Of a DNA stretch of 64,000 nt, positions 50,166 to 59,474 are shown piece by piece. Every line of letters begins with the position of its first letter. Position 1 is the stretch's first letter. The notes under the pieces were generated by a model that was not told the DNA's origin, ran no database searches, and was given only the letters and a program-made list of their open reading frames with translations. The position numbers and the translations under genes are program-made. Source of the DNA: Armatimonadota bacterium (GTDB taxonomy: Bacteria > Armatimonadota > Fimbriimonadia > Fimbriimonadales > Fimbriimonadaceae); contig JAFDWQ010000004.1 in assembly GCA_018268395.1 (NCBI GenBank), positions 1-64,000 on the forward strand, written 5' to 3'.

Positions 50166-52007
50166 ATGAAAAGCATTCACCTCCTGGCAGCCCTGGCCCT
50201 TGTGGTTCCGGCCGTCGCTCAGACCCAGAAGATCCGGCACTTACCGGACGAACCGCTCGAACAAGGGGACATGCCGCCCGCGCCGAAGGTCTTGCAGTTC
50301 ACGTCTCCACAGATGGTCGCCGTCCAAGGCGGCTTTACTTCGGTCCAGATCAATGTCGACGGGAACGGGAACAACGTTCTGGGGGACGCTGCGAACGAAC
50401 CGTCGATGACGATGCATCCGAGCGACCGGAACAAAATGGCGGTCGGCTGGCGGCAGTTCAACAGCATCTCGAGCAACTTCAGGCAGGGCGGTAACGGGTA
50501 CACGGTCGACGGGGGCGCGCACTGGACGGTGAACCCGCTCCTCGAGAACAACGTCTTCCGGAGCGATCCCGTCCTGGTCACGACGGCGGAAGGTGTCTTC
50601 CACTACAACAGCCTCCTGGAGACCTTCTTCACGACCGAGTTCCGGTCCAACGACTTTGGCGACAATTGGACGAAGCTGGGTCCCGCCACGGGCGGCGACA
50701 AGCAGTGGTTGACGATCGACCAGACCAACAGCACCGGGAAGGGGTTCGTCTACCAGTATTGGAGCACGGCCGGAAACAACTATGGCGGTCGGCAGTTCAG
50801 CCGGAGCACGGACGGAGGAACGACGTGGATGAACCCGATCAACATCCCGAACCAGCCGATTTGGGGGACGTTGGACGTGGCGCCGAACGGAGACCTCTAT
50901 CTGTGCGGCGTCGACCAGGGGACGCCCTCGTTCTGGTTCGTCCGGTCGCAGAACGCGAAGAACGGATCGGCGACCCCGACGTTCAACCTGACCAAAAACG
51001 TCAGCCTCGGCGGCGACATGATCTTCGGCTCGGTCGTCAATCCGGGCGGCCTATCGGGACAGTGCTGGATCGCCGTGGACCGGAGCGGCGGGGCGACGAA
51101 CGGCTTCATCTACATGCTGTGCTCGGTGGTCCGAAACGGCTCGAACCCGTGCGACGTGATGTTCATCCGGAGCACCGACGGTGGCAACACTTGGAGCACG
51201 CCGAAGAGGATCAACGACGATCCCCAGAACCAATCTCGGCACCATTGGTTCGGCACTCTGTCCGTCGCACCGAACGGCCGGATCGACGTGTGCTGGCTCG
51301 ACTCGCGCAACGATCCCACGAACGCCACGTCCCAACTCTACTATTGTTCGTCGACGGACGGCGGAACGACGTTCGCTCCCAACGTCCAGGTGTCCCCTGC
51401 CTTCAACTCCACGATCGGTTGGCCTCAACAGGACAAGATCGGGGACTACATGGCGATGACGTCGGACCTGGGCGGGGCGAACATCGTCTATCCGGCGACC
51501 TTCAACGGCGAGCAGGACATCTACTTCGTGCGCATTCCGAACGGGCCGCAAGAGGTCCAGCCCAACGCGTTCACGTATGTTCGGGGGACGAAGGTTTCCG
51601 GCCAACTGAGCGACCTGTTCACGGTCGATGCGAACTACTTGGTCGGCCGGACGTTCGTCACGGCGAACGCGACCGAAGCCCCAGTCCAACTCGCGGTCAC
51701 GGCTCTGTCGCCGAACCAGGCTCCGAGCGACCTGAGCGTCAAAGTGGTCGCAAAGGCGAACAGCGGAAACGTCCAGCAGGAAGTCACGCTGTTCAACTTC
51801 CAGACCCAGGCCTATGAATCCCTTGATACGCGGAACCTCGACACCGGTGACGTCACCGTGTCGGTCGGCACGTCTGGCGACCGATCGCGGTACGTCGATC
51901 CATCAACGGGGACGATGCGGGTCAAGTTGAACTACAAAGCGGTCGGCCCGCTTCCTTCGGCCCTGACCGTATCGGACAATCAGGTTCTTTGGACCGTGAC
52001 CCCGTAG
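50166..52007 (+). CDS. Secreted sialidase-like BNR propeller protein
   Basis: 613 residues. Signal peptide LLAALALVVPAVAQ. A six-bladed propeller with Asp-box (BNR) repeats: RSTDGGTTWMNP, RSTDGGNTWSTP and SSTDGGTTF, plus NEPSMTMHPSDRNKMAVGWR, typical of exo-alpha-sialidase-like secreted proteins. The Arg triad and Tyr-Glu pair of a true sialidase were not identified. A separate beta-sandwich with TPR-free sequence follows from about residue 440. Function beyond carbohydrate or protein binding is unknown. It is monocistronic with AAGGA before the ATG. Confidence 0.78.
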   Translation: MKSIHLLAALALVVPAVAQTQKIRHLPDEPLEQGDMPPAPKVLQFTSPQMVAVQGGFTSVQINVDGNGNNVLGDAANEPSMTMHPSDRNKMAVGWRQFNSISSNFRQGGNGYTVDGGAHWTVNPLLENNVFRSDPVLVTTAEGVFHYNSLLETFFTTEFRSNDFGDNWTKLGPATGGDKQWLTIDQTNSTGKGFVYQYWSTAGNNYGGRQFSRSTDGGTTWMNPINIPNQPIWGTLDVAPNGDLYLCGVDQGTPSFWFVRSQNAKNGSATPTFNLTKNVSLGGDMIFGSVVNPGGLSGQCWIAVDRSGGATNGFIYMLCSVVRNGSNPCDVMFIRSTDGGNTWSTPKRINDDPQNQSRHHWFGTLSVAPNGRIDVCWLDSRNDPTNATSQLYYCSSTDGGTTFAPNVQVSPAFNSTIGWPQQDKIGDYMAMTSDLGGANIVYPATFNGEQDIYFVRIPNGPQEVQPNAFTYVRGTKVSGQLSDLFTVDANYLVGRTFVTANATEAPVQLAVTALSPNQAPSDLSVKVVAKANSGNVQQEVTLFNFQTQAYESLDTRNLDTGDVTVSVGTSGDRSRYVDPSTGTMRVKLNYKAVGPLPSALTVSDNQVLWTVTP

Positions 52008-52045
52008 GGGAACGTGGCCGCCCGTCGGAAACCCCGGCGGGCGGC

Positions 52046-52657
52046 TCAAGCCCCGAGGCCGAGCGCGACGATCGCGCAATAGGCGCCGAGGACGCCTTCG
52101 ACGAGCGAGGCGTCCAGATCGGACACTCGAAGGGTGGTGCCTGCGGCGACATTGGTCTCTTCGCCAAGGGCAGACTCCGAACCCCACGATAGGGTTCCCG
52201 CTTTCGCGACAAGACGTCCGCCGCGCGGGAACAGCTCACGGCCGACAATATGGGCGGCGCCGAGGAACGCCCGCTGATCGGTGGACGCTTCTGCGACGTG
52301 CAAGAGGGACCGGAGCCGCTCCGAAGCGGCCGAGGCTTTCGATGCGGCCCGGGACAGGCGGGTCGCCTCGTCCTCCAAGTTCCGGATCCCAGATTCCGCG
52401 GAACGGTAGGTGCGAGGGTCGCGTGCCCGGTACAGCACGGCGTCGCTCGTCCTTCCTTCTTCACGGAGCAGGGGGCCCGCCTCGGCGGGGTCGAACCGCT
52501 CGCCGAGTAGCTTTTCCGGATCGCCACCGACAAGGGCCAGGGCCGTCCGGTCAAAAAGGATCGCCTCACCCCGTTGGTTCAGGATGAAGCGACCCTTCGT
52601 GTCTTGGTCCAGGAACGCTTCTGGCGACGATTCCGGCCCGAGCAGCGTCCCGTCCAA
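52046..52657 (-). CDS. PAS-like cytosolic protein
   Basis: 203 residues, TTG start two bases after the lipoprotein stop. The first half looks like a PAS fold (GRFILNQRGEAILFDRTALA LVGG, LLGERFDPAEAG). A helical linker follows (ESGIRNLEDEATRLSRAASK ASAASERL), then a GAF-like or small alpha-beta domain (AHIVGRELFPRGGRLVAKAG TLSWG, LDASLVEGVLGAYCAIVALG). No output domain. It is the last gene of a three-gene unit with the XRE-TPR regulator and a lipoprotein, so a sensory accessory role is possible. Confidence 0.55.
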   Translation of the reverse strand: MDGTLLGPESSPEAFLDQDTKGRFILNQRGEAILFDRTALALVGGDPEKLLGERFDPAEAGPLLREEGRTSDAVLYRARDPRTYRSAESGIRNLEDEATRLSRAASKASAASERLRSLLHVAEASTDQRAFLGAAHIVGRELFPRGGRLVAKAGTLSWGSESALGEETNVAAGTTLRVSDLDASLVEGVLGAYCAIVALGLGA

Positions 52658-52659
52658 CT

Positions 52660-53271
52660 CTAGGGCTCCACGAAGACGTGGAACGACTTTTTGACGTCCT
52701 TGACTTGGACGACGATGTCGCCAGATCCGGTCCTCGTCGGTGTCAGTTTGTCGTCCGTGCTCAACCTTCCGAACCCGCCGCTCAAGTAGACCGTGGGTCG
52801 AAGGTTGCGGGTGTTCGGGCCAAGGATCTTGATGTTCAAATCGTATTGCTGGCCGATTTTGAAGACTTGTCCGTCCCTGATGCTCGAGATGAACAAGACG
52901 TCCCGGCTCGATACGGAGACGGGCAAGGGCCGGATGTTGAACTGGTAGTTCTGTTCCGAACCGGCGTCGAATTCGATCGTCGTTTTCGAGTAACCCTTAC
53001 CGCTCGGGTAGACGGTCACTTTGGTCTTGCCTTCAGGCATGGGCGAGGAGAAAACGGTCTGGTCGTTGGTGACGATCTCGGACTTGTGCCCGTCGGAATA
53101 TTCGACAAGGACGTTGCTCTCGCCACCGTCAAGGCCTTGGGCCTTTCCGATCGGGATGTTGCCTTCGCCTTTAGGCAGGTGTTGGAATTCGGCGACTTGT
53201 GATCCGCCGCAGCCCGCAAGTGCGGCGACCGCGACGAGGAATGTCAGATTGAGTGCTTGGAAACGAGTCAT
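52660..53271 (-). CDS. Lipoprotein with beta-sandwich repeats
   Basis: 203 residues. Lipobox FLVAVAALAGCGGS. The mature part has two beta domains, the first with a PEGA-like look (VTVYPSGKGYSKTTIEFDAG SEQNYQFNI) and the second IPT/TIG-like (LFISSIRDGQVFKIGQQYDL, VYLSGGFGRLSTDD, DIVVQVKDVKKSFHVFV). Its ATG overlaps the stop of the XRE-TPR gene (ATGA), so regulator and lipoprotein are co-translated. Location is the periplasmic face of a membrane. No enzymatic motif. Confidence 0.65.
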   Translation of the reverse strand: MTRFQALNLTFLVAVAALAGCGGSQVAEFQHLPKGEGNIPIGKAQGLDGGESNVLVEYSDGHKSEIVTNDQTVFSSPMPEGKTKVTVYPSGKGYSKTTIEFDAGSEQNYQFNIRPLPVSVSSRDVLFISSIRDGQVFKIGQQYDLNIKILGPNTRNLRPTVYLSGGFGRLSTDDKLTPTRTGSGDIVVQVKDVKKSFHVFVEP

Positions 53272-54887
53272 TTTTCCCTCCGAGGGGACGTTTTTGCAGA
53301 ATCTCCGCCAAGGTCGGACACCAGGAACCGTTTCCAGTCCTTGTCATCGGCATGTGCCGACGAAGTCCGACTCCCTGTCGGTTGACCATAGGTCGAAATA
53401 GTGCTTGAAAGTGCGGTCAGGGGGTCTCCGGAGAGGCCCGAAAGATAGGACATGAGCCGTTCCGCGTCGGGCGAGAGCCCTTCACGGTCCGACATGGACA
53501 GAGCGGCTTGGAAGGCTTGGTCGGCCTCCTCACGACGGTCTGTAACGAGAGAAAGTCTACCAAGGGCTTCCAGGTAGAGCACGTGCGGCCGACCCGATCC
53601 GAGGACTTCGACCCAGGATTCGACGTTTGCGAGTGCGGTCCGGGAGTCCGAAGTCCGTCCGAGAGCCGTCAGCGCCATCGACTCGAAGACGCCTCCGGTC
53701 AATTGTGCGGCCACATAGCGATGGGCGGAACCGTGGGAGCGCGCGAGCATTCCCCATTCCAGTGCCGCGGCAAAGTCGCCCCGCTTCAGGGCGAACTCGG
53801 CTTCCAGGAGCAACCCGAAGGACTCGCTCCTGCGGTACTGGCCCCGAACAGCCCGAGAATACGCGTCGGCGAGCAGTCCCCGAGCGCGATCGTCGTCGCC
53901 GAAGGCAGCCAGCAGCCCCGCGCGGGCCAACTCTGTCAGCGTCGAGCGGGCCTCGTCTTGCAGCGTGAAGGTGACGTCTTTGGCGCGCAGGACCATCAAC
54001 GTGGCCTGATCGAGCTTGCCCAGACAGGTCAGCGCGATCGCGCACTGGACCATCATTTCGGCAGCCTGGTCGGGGAGGCCGGCGGAGAACGCCGCGTCGA
54101 GCGCGGACTCGCTTTGGGACAGGCCCGTCTTCCAGCGTCCCCGGGCGCACACGATGCTCGCGTAGTTGGCCCGGACGTAGGCCATGGCGGGTTCGCTCAG
54201 CCGCGGATCGTCGAGGAGGCCGTTCAACCGGTCTTGCGCGGCGTCGAAGTCCCCGATGCGTTCGGAGAGGGCGGCGAGCGAAATGTCGCCCTTCCACTTC
54301 TGATCTTCGGGCAGGGCCTCTCGGCTCGTCTCGAAGCACTCCTTCGCCTTGTCCAAGTGGCCGACGCTGATGTAGCAGAAGCCGAGCGTCTGGGCGCAGG
54401 CGCCGACCTTGTCCAAGGCTCCAATGGCTTTGAACGACTCGCTCGCGGTCTCCAGGTGCCGTGCTGCGGACAAGTAGTCGCCCGTAAGGGCCAACGCGTT
54501 ACCCGCCTTCCGGAGCAGTTCGGCGCGGATCGCGGGCGCCTCGCCCGACTGCCCGGTACCGATCGCGTCCAAGGCGGCTTCCGACGCCCTGGCCGGACTC
54601 GCTGGCGACATGAACGCGTCGACGAGCCTCATCGAATGGTAGGCGTTCGACGTTCCGTCCAAGTCCTCCAGGTTCTGAGGATCGAAATACGAGAGCGGCT
54701 TGCCCGTGATCTCGGCCGCTTGTTTCAATCGGTCGTCGGACATCTTCAGGGCGCCGGACGCGTACGCATAGATCGTCGGTCGGCTCACGTTCATGCGTTC
54801 GCCCAGTTCCCGAAGAGTCAACCCCGCTTCGCCAGCCGCCTTTCTCAGCCTGCGCCCGACTTCGGACACGCTCGTGCCGTCTTGCAT
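53268..54887 (-). CDS. XRE-family regulator with TPR domain
   Basis: 539 residues. Residues 8-65 are a helix-turn-helix (VGRRLRKAAGEAGLTLRELG, ERMNVSRPTIYAYASGALKM). The remaining 450 residues are tandem TPR-like helices (GDYLSAARHLETASESFKAI, GHLDKAKECFETSREALPED and others). This layout is shared by Rgg/PlcR-type peptide-responsive regulators and by SARP-like sensors. Here the TPR may bind a peptide or a protein partner. It heads a three-gene operon with a lipoprotein and a PAS-like protein. The 120-base gap to pstB carries no recognised operator. Confidence 0.75.
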   Translation of the reverse strand: MQDGTSVSEVGRRLRKAAGEAGLTLRELGERMNVSRPTIYAYASGALKMSDDRLKQAAEITGKPLSYFDPQNLEDLDGTSNAYHSMRLVDAFMSPASPARASEAALDAIGTGQSGEAPAIRAELLRKAGNALALTGDYLSAARHLETASESFKAIGALDKVGACAQTLGFCYISVGHLDKAKECFETSREALPEDQKWKGDISLAALSERIGDFDAAQDRLNGLLDDPRLSEPAMAYVRANYASIVCARGRWKTGLSQSESALDAAFSAGLPDQAAEMMVQCAIALTCLGKLDQATLMVLRAKDVTFTLQDEARSTLTELARAGLLAAFGDDDRARGLLADAYSRAVRGQYRRSESFGLLLEAEFALKRGDFAAALEWGMLARSHGSAHRYVAAQLTGGVFESMALTALGRTSDSRTALANVESWVEVLGSGRPHVLYLEALGRLSLVTDRREEADQAFQAALSMSDREGLSPDAERLMSYLSGLSGDPLTALSSTISTYGQPTGSRTSSAHADDKDWKRFLVSDLGGDSAKTSPRREK

Positions 54888-55007
54888 CCTGTTCTAAGCC
54901 GTAATGGTACGCGATTCGCGTCGTCGTGCTGTCCCGATGGAAGCAGAATATGGGAAATTCTTGCCGGTTGTCTCGCCGGCGCTCACAATTTCCAGTAATT
55001 ATACTGG

Positions 55008-55802
55008 CTATCCGAACCGTCCCGAGATGTAGTCCTCGGTCAGTTTGTTCTGAGGGTTCAAGAAGAGGTCGACGGTCGGACGGTGCTCGATCAGTTCACC
55101 TTTCATAAAGAACGCCGTATTGTCGCTCGACCGCTGGGCCTGCTGCATGTTGTGGGTGACGATGACGATCGTGTACTGCTGTTTCAGCTCGGTCATCAGG
55201 TCCTCGATGCGCTGCGTCGCGACGGGGTCGAGCGCCGAACACGGCTCGTCCATCAGGATGATCTCCGGGTTCACGGCAATGGTCCGCGCGATGCAGAGCC
55301 GCTGTTGCTGACCGCCGGAGAGGTTGAGTCCGCTCTTGTGAAGCTTGCCGTCCTTCACCTCGTCCCAGAGGTAGGCCCGGACGAGCGCGCGTTCGACGAT
55401 GTCGTTAAGCTCCGATTTCTTCTTGACACCGTGGATCCGTGGGCCGAAAGCGATGTTGTCGTAGACCGACATCGGAAACGGATTGGGTTTCTGGAAGACC
55501 ATGCCGACGACCCTTCTCAGTTCGACCGGGTCGACGTCGGGGGCGTAGATGTCCTTACCGTCGATCAGGATCCGTCCCTCGACCCGAGAGCCGTCGATCA
55601 GGTCGTTCATCCGGTTCAGGCAACGCAACAAGGTCGACTTGCCGCATCCGCTCGGGCCGATCAAGGCCGTCACCTGCTTGGGAGGGACGATGACACGGAC
55701 TTTGGAAAGTGCCTGGAAGGAGCCGTAGAAGAAGTCCACATCGATGACGTCGATGCGGCCCTGTTCGACAGCGGTCTGGGGCGGCTCCATGGCTACCGTC
55801 AT
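55008..55802 (-). CDS. pstB: Phosphate ABC transporter ATPase PstB
   Basis: 264 residues from ATG 55802. Walker [17 protein letters not shown]-loop [20 protein letters not shown], signature [15 protein letters not shown], Walker [17 protein letters not shown] and switch His in [13 protein letters not shown]. The FQKPNPFP and CSALDP forms are specific for PstB. The pstS, pstC, pstA and phoU genes are not adjacent, so it is split from the rest of the transporter. TAGAAT seven bases upstream points to a leaderless transcript and fixes the start. Confidence 0.95.
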   Translation of the reverse strand: MTVAMEPPQTAVEQGRIDVIDVDFFYGSFQALSKVRVIVPPKQVTALIGPSGCGKSTLLRCLNRMNDLIDGSRVEGRILIDGKDIYAPDVDPVELRRVVGMVFQKPNPFPMSVYDNIAFGPRIHGVKKKSELNDIVERALVRAYLWDEVKDGKLHKSGLNLSGGQQQRLCIARTIAVNPEIILMDEPCSALDPVATQRIEDLMTELKQQYTIVIVTHNMQQAQRSSDNTAFFMKGELIEHRPTVDLFLNPQNKLTEDYISGRFG

Positions 55803-55809
55803 CGTACCG

Positions 55810-55815
55810 ATTCTA
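55810..55815 (-). promoter_or_regulatory. -10 box TAGAAT, leaderless start of pstB
   Basis: TAGAAT on the minus strand followed by CGGTACG and ATG 55802. No ribosome-binding site. Confidence 0.45.
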
Positions 55816-55885
55816 GCCCATCGGCAAGCCGCGCCGGAACCTCCGGTTTGGGCCTGAGCGGAACCGGACGGCCCTTCGGACCGTT

Positions 55886-55891
55886 CAGAAT
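55886..55891 (+). promoter_or_regulatory. -10-like CAGAAT before the esterase
   Basis: CAGAAT lies eight bases before ATG 55900. An identical TCAGAATCG precedes the SurA-like gene at the same distance. Confidence 0.35.
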
Positions 55892-55899
55892 CGTTACAC

Positions 55900-56727
55900 A
55901 TGATCGCGACCCTTCTCAGCCTGATGGCACTCGGCCCCGACGTCAAGATGGGACTCGAATACGGGCAGGCCGACGGCAAGCCCCTGCTCATGGACTTCTA
56001 TATGCCGGACAAGCCCGTCCGGAAGCCGGTCCCCGTCGTCGTCATGATCCATGGCGGGACCTGGATGTCGGGCAGCAGGGGCGACATGACCCCGTTCGCG
56101 ATGGTCTTGGCCGAAAAGGGCGTCGCGGTGGCCAACGTCGACTACCGTCTCGCTCCGAAGTCCAAGTGGCCGGCCATGATCGTCGACTGTCAGAACGCGG
56201 TCCGGTACCTGCACGGCTCTGGATCCGAATTGGGCATCGATCCCGCTCGGATAGGGGCAGCCGGAGCCAGTGCGGGCGCCCACCTGGCGCTTTTGCTCGG
56301 GTTTACGGACGGCTGGGGCCCTGGATCCGGCCCGTCGACTCGCGTCCAGGCTGTCGCGAACTTCTTCGGACCGACCGATCTTTCTAAGGATTTCGATAAA
56401 CAACTTGCTGATTTCGTCGGACTGCAGGTCATGGGCAAGAAGGCGAGCGAGGCTCCTGAAGACGTCAAGTCGTTCAGCCCGGTCAACCATGTCGACCAGA
56501 AGAGTGCTCCTGTCTACACCGTCCATGGCACCGCCGATCAAGTCGTCCCTGTCGTACAGGCGGACCGATTGGAGACGGCGATGAAAGCGGCGGGCCGTCC
56601 GCACACGAAGGTCATCGTGGAAGGGATGGGGCACGGGGTCGGCGCCAAGGACGAAGCGACGGTCGCGAAGATCAAGGCCGAAGTCGACCGGGCGATGGCC
56701 TGGCTCGTCGCGCGGCTGAAAGCGTGA
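55900..56727 (+). CDS. Alpha/beta-hydrolase (BD-FAE/HSL-type esterase)
   Basis: 275 residues. Oxyanion loop [22 protein letters not shown], nucleophile elbow [16 protein letters not shown], acid near HGTADQVVP and catalytic His in EGMGHGVG. A probable carboxylesterase of the hormone-sensitive-lipase or BD-FAE group. Substrate unknown. The first 12 residues are hydrophobic but too short for a convincing signal peptide. Next gene starts 62 bases later on the same strand with its own promoter-like box. Confidence 0.85.
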   Translation: MIATLLSLMALGPDVKMGLEYGQADGKPLLMDFYMPDKPVRKPVPVVVMIHGGTWMSGSRGDMTPFAMVLAEKGVAVANVDYRLAPKSKWPAMIVDCQNAVRYLHGSGSELGIDPARIGAAGASAGAHLALLLGFTDGWGPGSGPSTRVQAVANFFGPTDLSKDFDKQLADFVGLQVMGKKASEAPEDVKSFSPVNHVDQKSAPVYTVHGTADQVVPVVQADRLETAMKAAGRPHTKVIVEGMGHGVGAKDEATVAKIKAEVDRAMAWLVARLKA

Positions 56728-56776
56728 AAGTCCCGTTCGCCGGTGCGAGCGCGACTCATCGCTAGCTCCGACCCGT

Positions 56777-56782
56777 CAGAAT
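56777..56782 (+). promoter_or_regulatory. -10-like CAGAAT before the SurA-like gene
   Basis: CAGAAT, then seven bases CGACAGC, then ATG 56790. Same box and spacing class as at 55886. Confidence 0.35.
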
Positions 56783-56789
56783 CGACAGC

Positions 56790-57722
56790 ATGAGGCTTCT
56801 CGTCATGGCCACGGCCCTCCTCGCCCCTGCGTGCTTTGCCCAGACGCCCGTCGACAAGACCCTGGTGGTCGTCAACGGCCAACCGATCGAAGGCAGGACG
56901 TATTTCAAGCGTCTCGAGGTCCTGCCCGAAGTCGGCACGATGATCGACAACAAATTCGAGCCCGCCGCTCCGGGATACCTGGCGCTGAGCAAGTTGATCG
57001 ACGAGATCCTGCTGCTCCAGTTGGCGAAGGACAAAGGCGTAGCTCCGACCGATGCGGAGGTGGAAGACCTCTTTAAGAAGCGGAGCGCCCAAAACCCCGA
57101 CCTGATGCCGTCGCTGGAAAAGATCGGGTTCACGTCCGACGACTACAAGTACGACATTCGGCTACAACTCGCCGAATACAAGCTGACCGTCATGGGAATC
57201 AACATCACGGATCAGCAGGTCGAAAAGCATTACAAGGACAATCAGTATATGTACACGCTCCCAAAGCGGTACAAACTGCGCGTCATCGCAGTCAGCTCCG
57301 AGGATGATAAGAAGAAGGTGGACCAAGCGCTCGGATCCGGCACCGCGTTCGGAAAAGTCGCCCACGACTTGAGCATCGACATCAGCCGGGCGAACGACGG
57401 TCAGATGGGCGAAGTGCCGGAGGCTTCCCTGGCCAACGCTTCGGCAGCGGCGATCAAGGCGACCAAGAAGGGGGCGACCACCGACTGGCTGACGAACAAC
57501 AGCCTGTCCGTGAAGTTCTTGGTCGAAGACGTCCTGGAGCAGAAGGTCGTGCCGCTCGACCCGGATTTGAAGGACAAGGTCCGCCGCACGCTGATGCTCG
57601 AACGGGGCCGGATCCGGAACGACGTCGCGTCGATGATGGCGAACATGAGGAAGTCCGCGAGAATCGACTATAAGGGGACGATTTTCGACGAGCAGCTCAA
57701 GGGCCGCTTCGGCAAAGGTTGA
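56790..57722 (+). CDS. SurA/PpiC-like periplasmic folding factor
   Basis: 310 residues. Signal peptide LLVMATALLAPACFAQ. An N-terminal SurA-type helical domain (VVVNGQPIEGRTYFKRLEVL, LSKLIDEILLLQLAKDKGV and PTDAEVEDLFKK) is followed by a shortened region where a parvulin domain would be (YMYTLPKRYKLRVIAVSSED, then GQMGEVPEASLANASAAAIK). The core parvulin His-Cys and HxGG motifs are not evident, so isomerase activity is uncertain; chaperone activity is likely. It precedes the pilB cluster on the same strand. Confidence 0.7.
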   Translation: MRLLVMATALLAPACFAQTPVDKTLVVVNGQPIEGRTYFKRLEVLPEVGTMIDNKFEPAAPGYLALSKLIDEILLLQLAKDKGVAPTDAEVEDLFKKRSAQNPDLMPSLEKIGFTSDDYKYDIRLQLAEYKLTVMGINITDQQVEKHYKDNQYMYTLPKRYKLRVIAVSSEDDKKKVDQALGSGTAFGKVAHDLSIDISRANDGQMGEVPEASLANASAAAIKATKKGATTDWLTNNSLSVKFLVEDVLEQKVVPLDPDLKDKVRRTLMLERGRIRNDVASMMANMRKSARIDYKGTIFDEQLKGRFGKG

Positions 57723-57779
57723 ACGAGCCCGTATTCCGACCGGCCCGCGCCCGTCCCTCCCGTGGAACGATGAAGTGGG

Positions 57780-59474
57780 ATGCTGACGGGCGACATTTTC
57801 GTCGAGGAAGGCTTGGTCACGGCCGACCAGCTTCAATCGGCCGTCACGCGCCAACTTGAACAGGGCGGTGGCGACCCGATCGCCAAGGTGCTTGTCGAGA
57901 TGGGCCTCATCACGGAACGCGACCGTGTCCGGTGTCTGGGCAAGGTCTGGAGCATCCCGTTCTTCGACGTCCGTGATTTCCGCCCCAAAGACGAGATCCT
58001 GGACCTGCTGACGCCGGCTGCGTCCCGCAAGTTCAAATCCCTTCCCCTCGACGCTCAAGGCAACCGGCTCTTGGTCGCCATGGCGAACCCGCTGGACGTG
58101 TTCGTCATCGACGAGCTGCGGACGCTGACGGGCCGAGAGATCGAGCCTCTGATCGCCGTCGAAGAGGACGTCGTGAACGCGATCACCGCCCTTTACGGCG
58201 GCGGCGCGGTCAATGACGAGCTCCTGGGCGTGATGAAGGACTTCGGTCAAGAAGACACGACCGAAGACGACCGCGAGGCCATCGAGGCCAGCGAAGACGC
58301 CCCGATCATCCGGTTGGCCAACCTGATCGTCACGCAAGCGGTCATGGACAAGGCCAGCGACATCCACATCGAACCCCGAAAGGAGGAGATGGTCGTCCGG
58401 TACCGCATCGACGGCGTGATGAACGAGGTGATGCGGCTGCCGAAGAAGGTCATCGCCCCGCTCACCAGCCGCTTCAAGATCGTCTCGAACATGGACATCG
58501 CCGAGAAGCGCGCCCCTCAGGACAACCGCATTTCGGCGACGATCAACAACCGTGAGTTCGACTTCCGGGTTAGCACCCTGCCCGTCGTCAACGGTGAGAA
58601 GATCGTCATGCGCGTCCTCGACAAGGGCGGGATCAGTATCGGACTGGAGAAGCTCGGCTTCCTGTCGGAGAACCTGCGCCTTCTCAAGGACATGGCGGCG
58701 AGGAGCTTTGGCATCGTGCTCGTCACGGGGCCGACCGGCTCGGGTAAGTCCACGACGCTCTACTCGCTCTTGAACGAGACCAACGACGGCGAAAAGAACA
58801 TCATCACGATCGAAGACCCGGTCGAGTACGAGCTTGACGGCATCAACCAGTGCAGCGTCAACGTCCGGGCCGGTATGACGTTTTCTGCGGGCCTTCGCGC
58901 GATGTTGCGCCAGGACCCGGACGTCATCATGGTCGGCGAAATGCGCGACAACGAGACGGCGACCATCGCGATGGAAGCCGCTCTGACCGGGCACCTCGTC
59001 CTCAGCACGCTCCACACCAACGACGCGCCTTCCGCCCCGACACGGTTGATCGACATGGAAGTCGAGCCGTTCCTCATCTCGTCGTCGATCGTCGGCGTCC
59101 TCGCCCAACGGCTCGTCCGTCAGATCTGTCCGAACTGTAAGACGGAGTACGAGGGCCGGGTCGAAGAGCTCGTCCGACTCGGACTTCCGGTACCGGAAGG
59201 ACTGGCCGACACGGACGGAGGGGTCGTGAAACTGGCCAAGGGTCGGGGCTGCGACACGTGTAAGGGGACGGGCTACAAGGGTCGGAGCGGCATTCACGAG
59301 CTCCTCGTGATGAACGACGACATCCGCGACGAGATTTTGAAGCGGAACCCCTCCCACATTATCAGGAACATCGCGGTCGCAGCGGGCATGCGGACCCTAC
59401 AGGTCGACGCCACCGCCAAGATCCTCATGGGACTGACGACCCCGGAAGAGGTCGTCCGGGTGATCTACTCATGA
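57780..59474 (+). CDS. pilB: Type IV pilus assembly ATPase PilB
   Basis: 564 residues. N-terminal T2SSE_N domain (LTGDIFVEEGLVTADQLQSA), then Walker A VTGPTGSGKSTTLYSLL at about 316, Asp box, Walker B VIMVGEMRDNETATIA, His box and the tetracysteine motif ICPNCKTEYE with CDTCKGTGY at about 449-495. It powers pilus extension. The stop overlaps the ATG of an HDOD gene (ATGA), and pilT follows, giving a compact pilus motor operon. The C-terminal RSGIHELLVM element is intact. Confidence 0.95.
   Translation: MLTGDIFVEEGLVTADQLQSAVTRQLEQGGGDPIAKVLVEMGLITERDRVRCLGKVWSIPFFDVRDFRPKDEILDLLTPAASRKFKSLPLDAQGNRLLVAMANPLDVFVIDELRTLTGREIEPLIAVEEDVVNAITALYGGGAVNDELLGVMKDFGQEDTTEDDREAIEASEDAPIIRLANLIVTQAVMDKASDIHIEPRKEEMVVRYRIDGVMNEVMRLPKKVIAPLTSRFKIVSNMDIAEKRAPQDNRISATINNREFDFRVSTLPVVNGEKIVMRVLDKGGISIGLEKLGFLSENLRLLKDMAARSFGIVLVTGPTGSGKSTTLYSLLNETNDGEKNIITIEDPVEYELDGINQCSVNVRAGMTFSAGLRAMLRQDPDVIMVGEMRDNETATIAMEAALTGHLVLSTLHTNDAPSAPTRLIDMEVEPFLISSSIVGVLAQRLVRQICPNCKTEYEGRVEELVRLGLPVPEGLADTDGGVVKLAKGRGCDTCKGTGYKGRSGIHELLVMNDDIRDEILKRNPSHIIRNIAVAAGMRTLQVDATAKILMGLTTPEEVVRVIYS

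Noticed and set aside
57162-59357. 731-codon open frame on the minus strand across pilB and the SurA-like gene
   Set aside because: Rich in Arg, Asp, His and Val, with no domain; a shadow of high-GC pilB in another frame.
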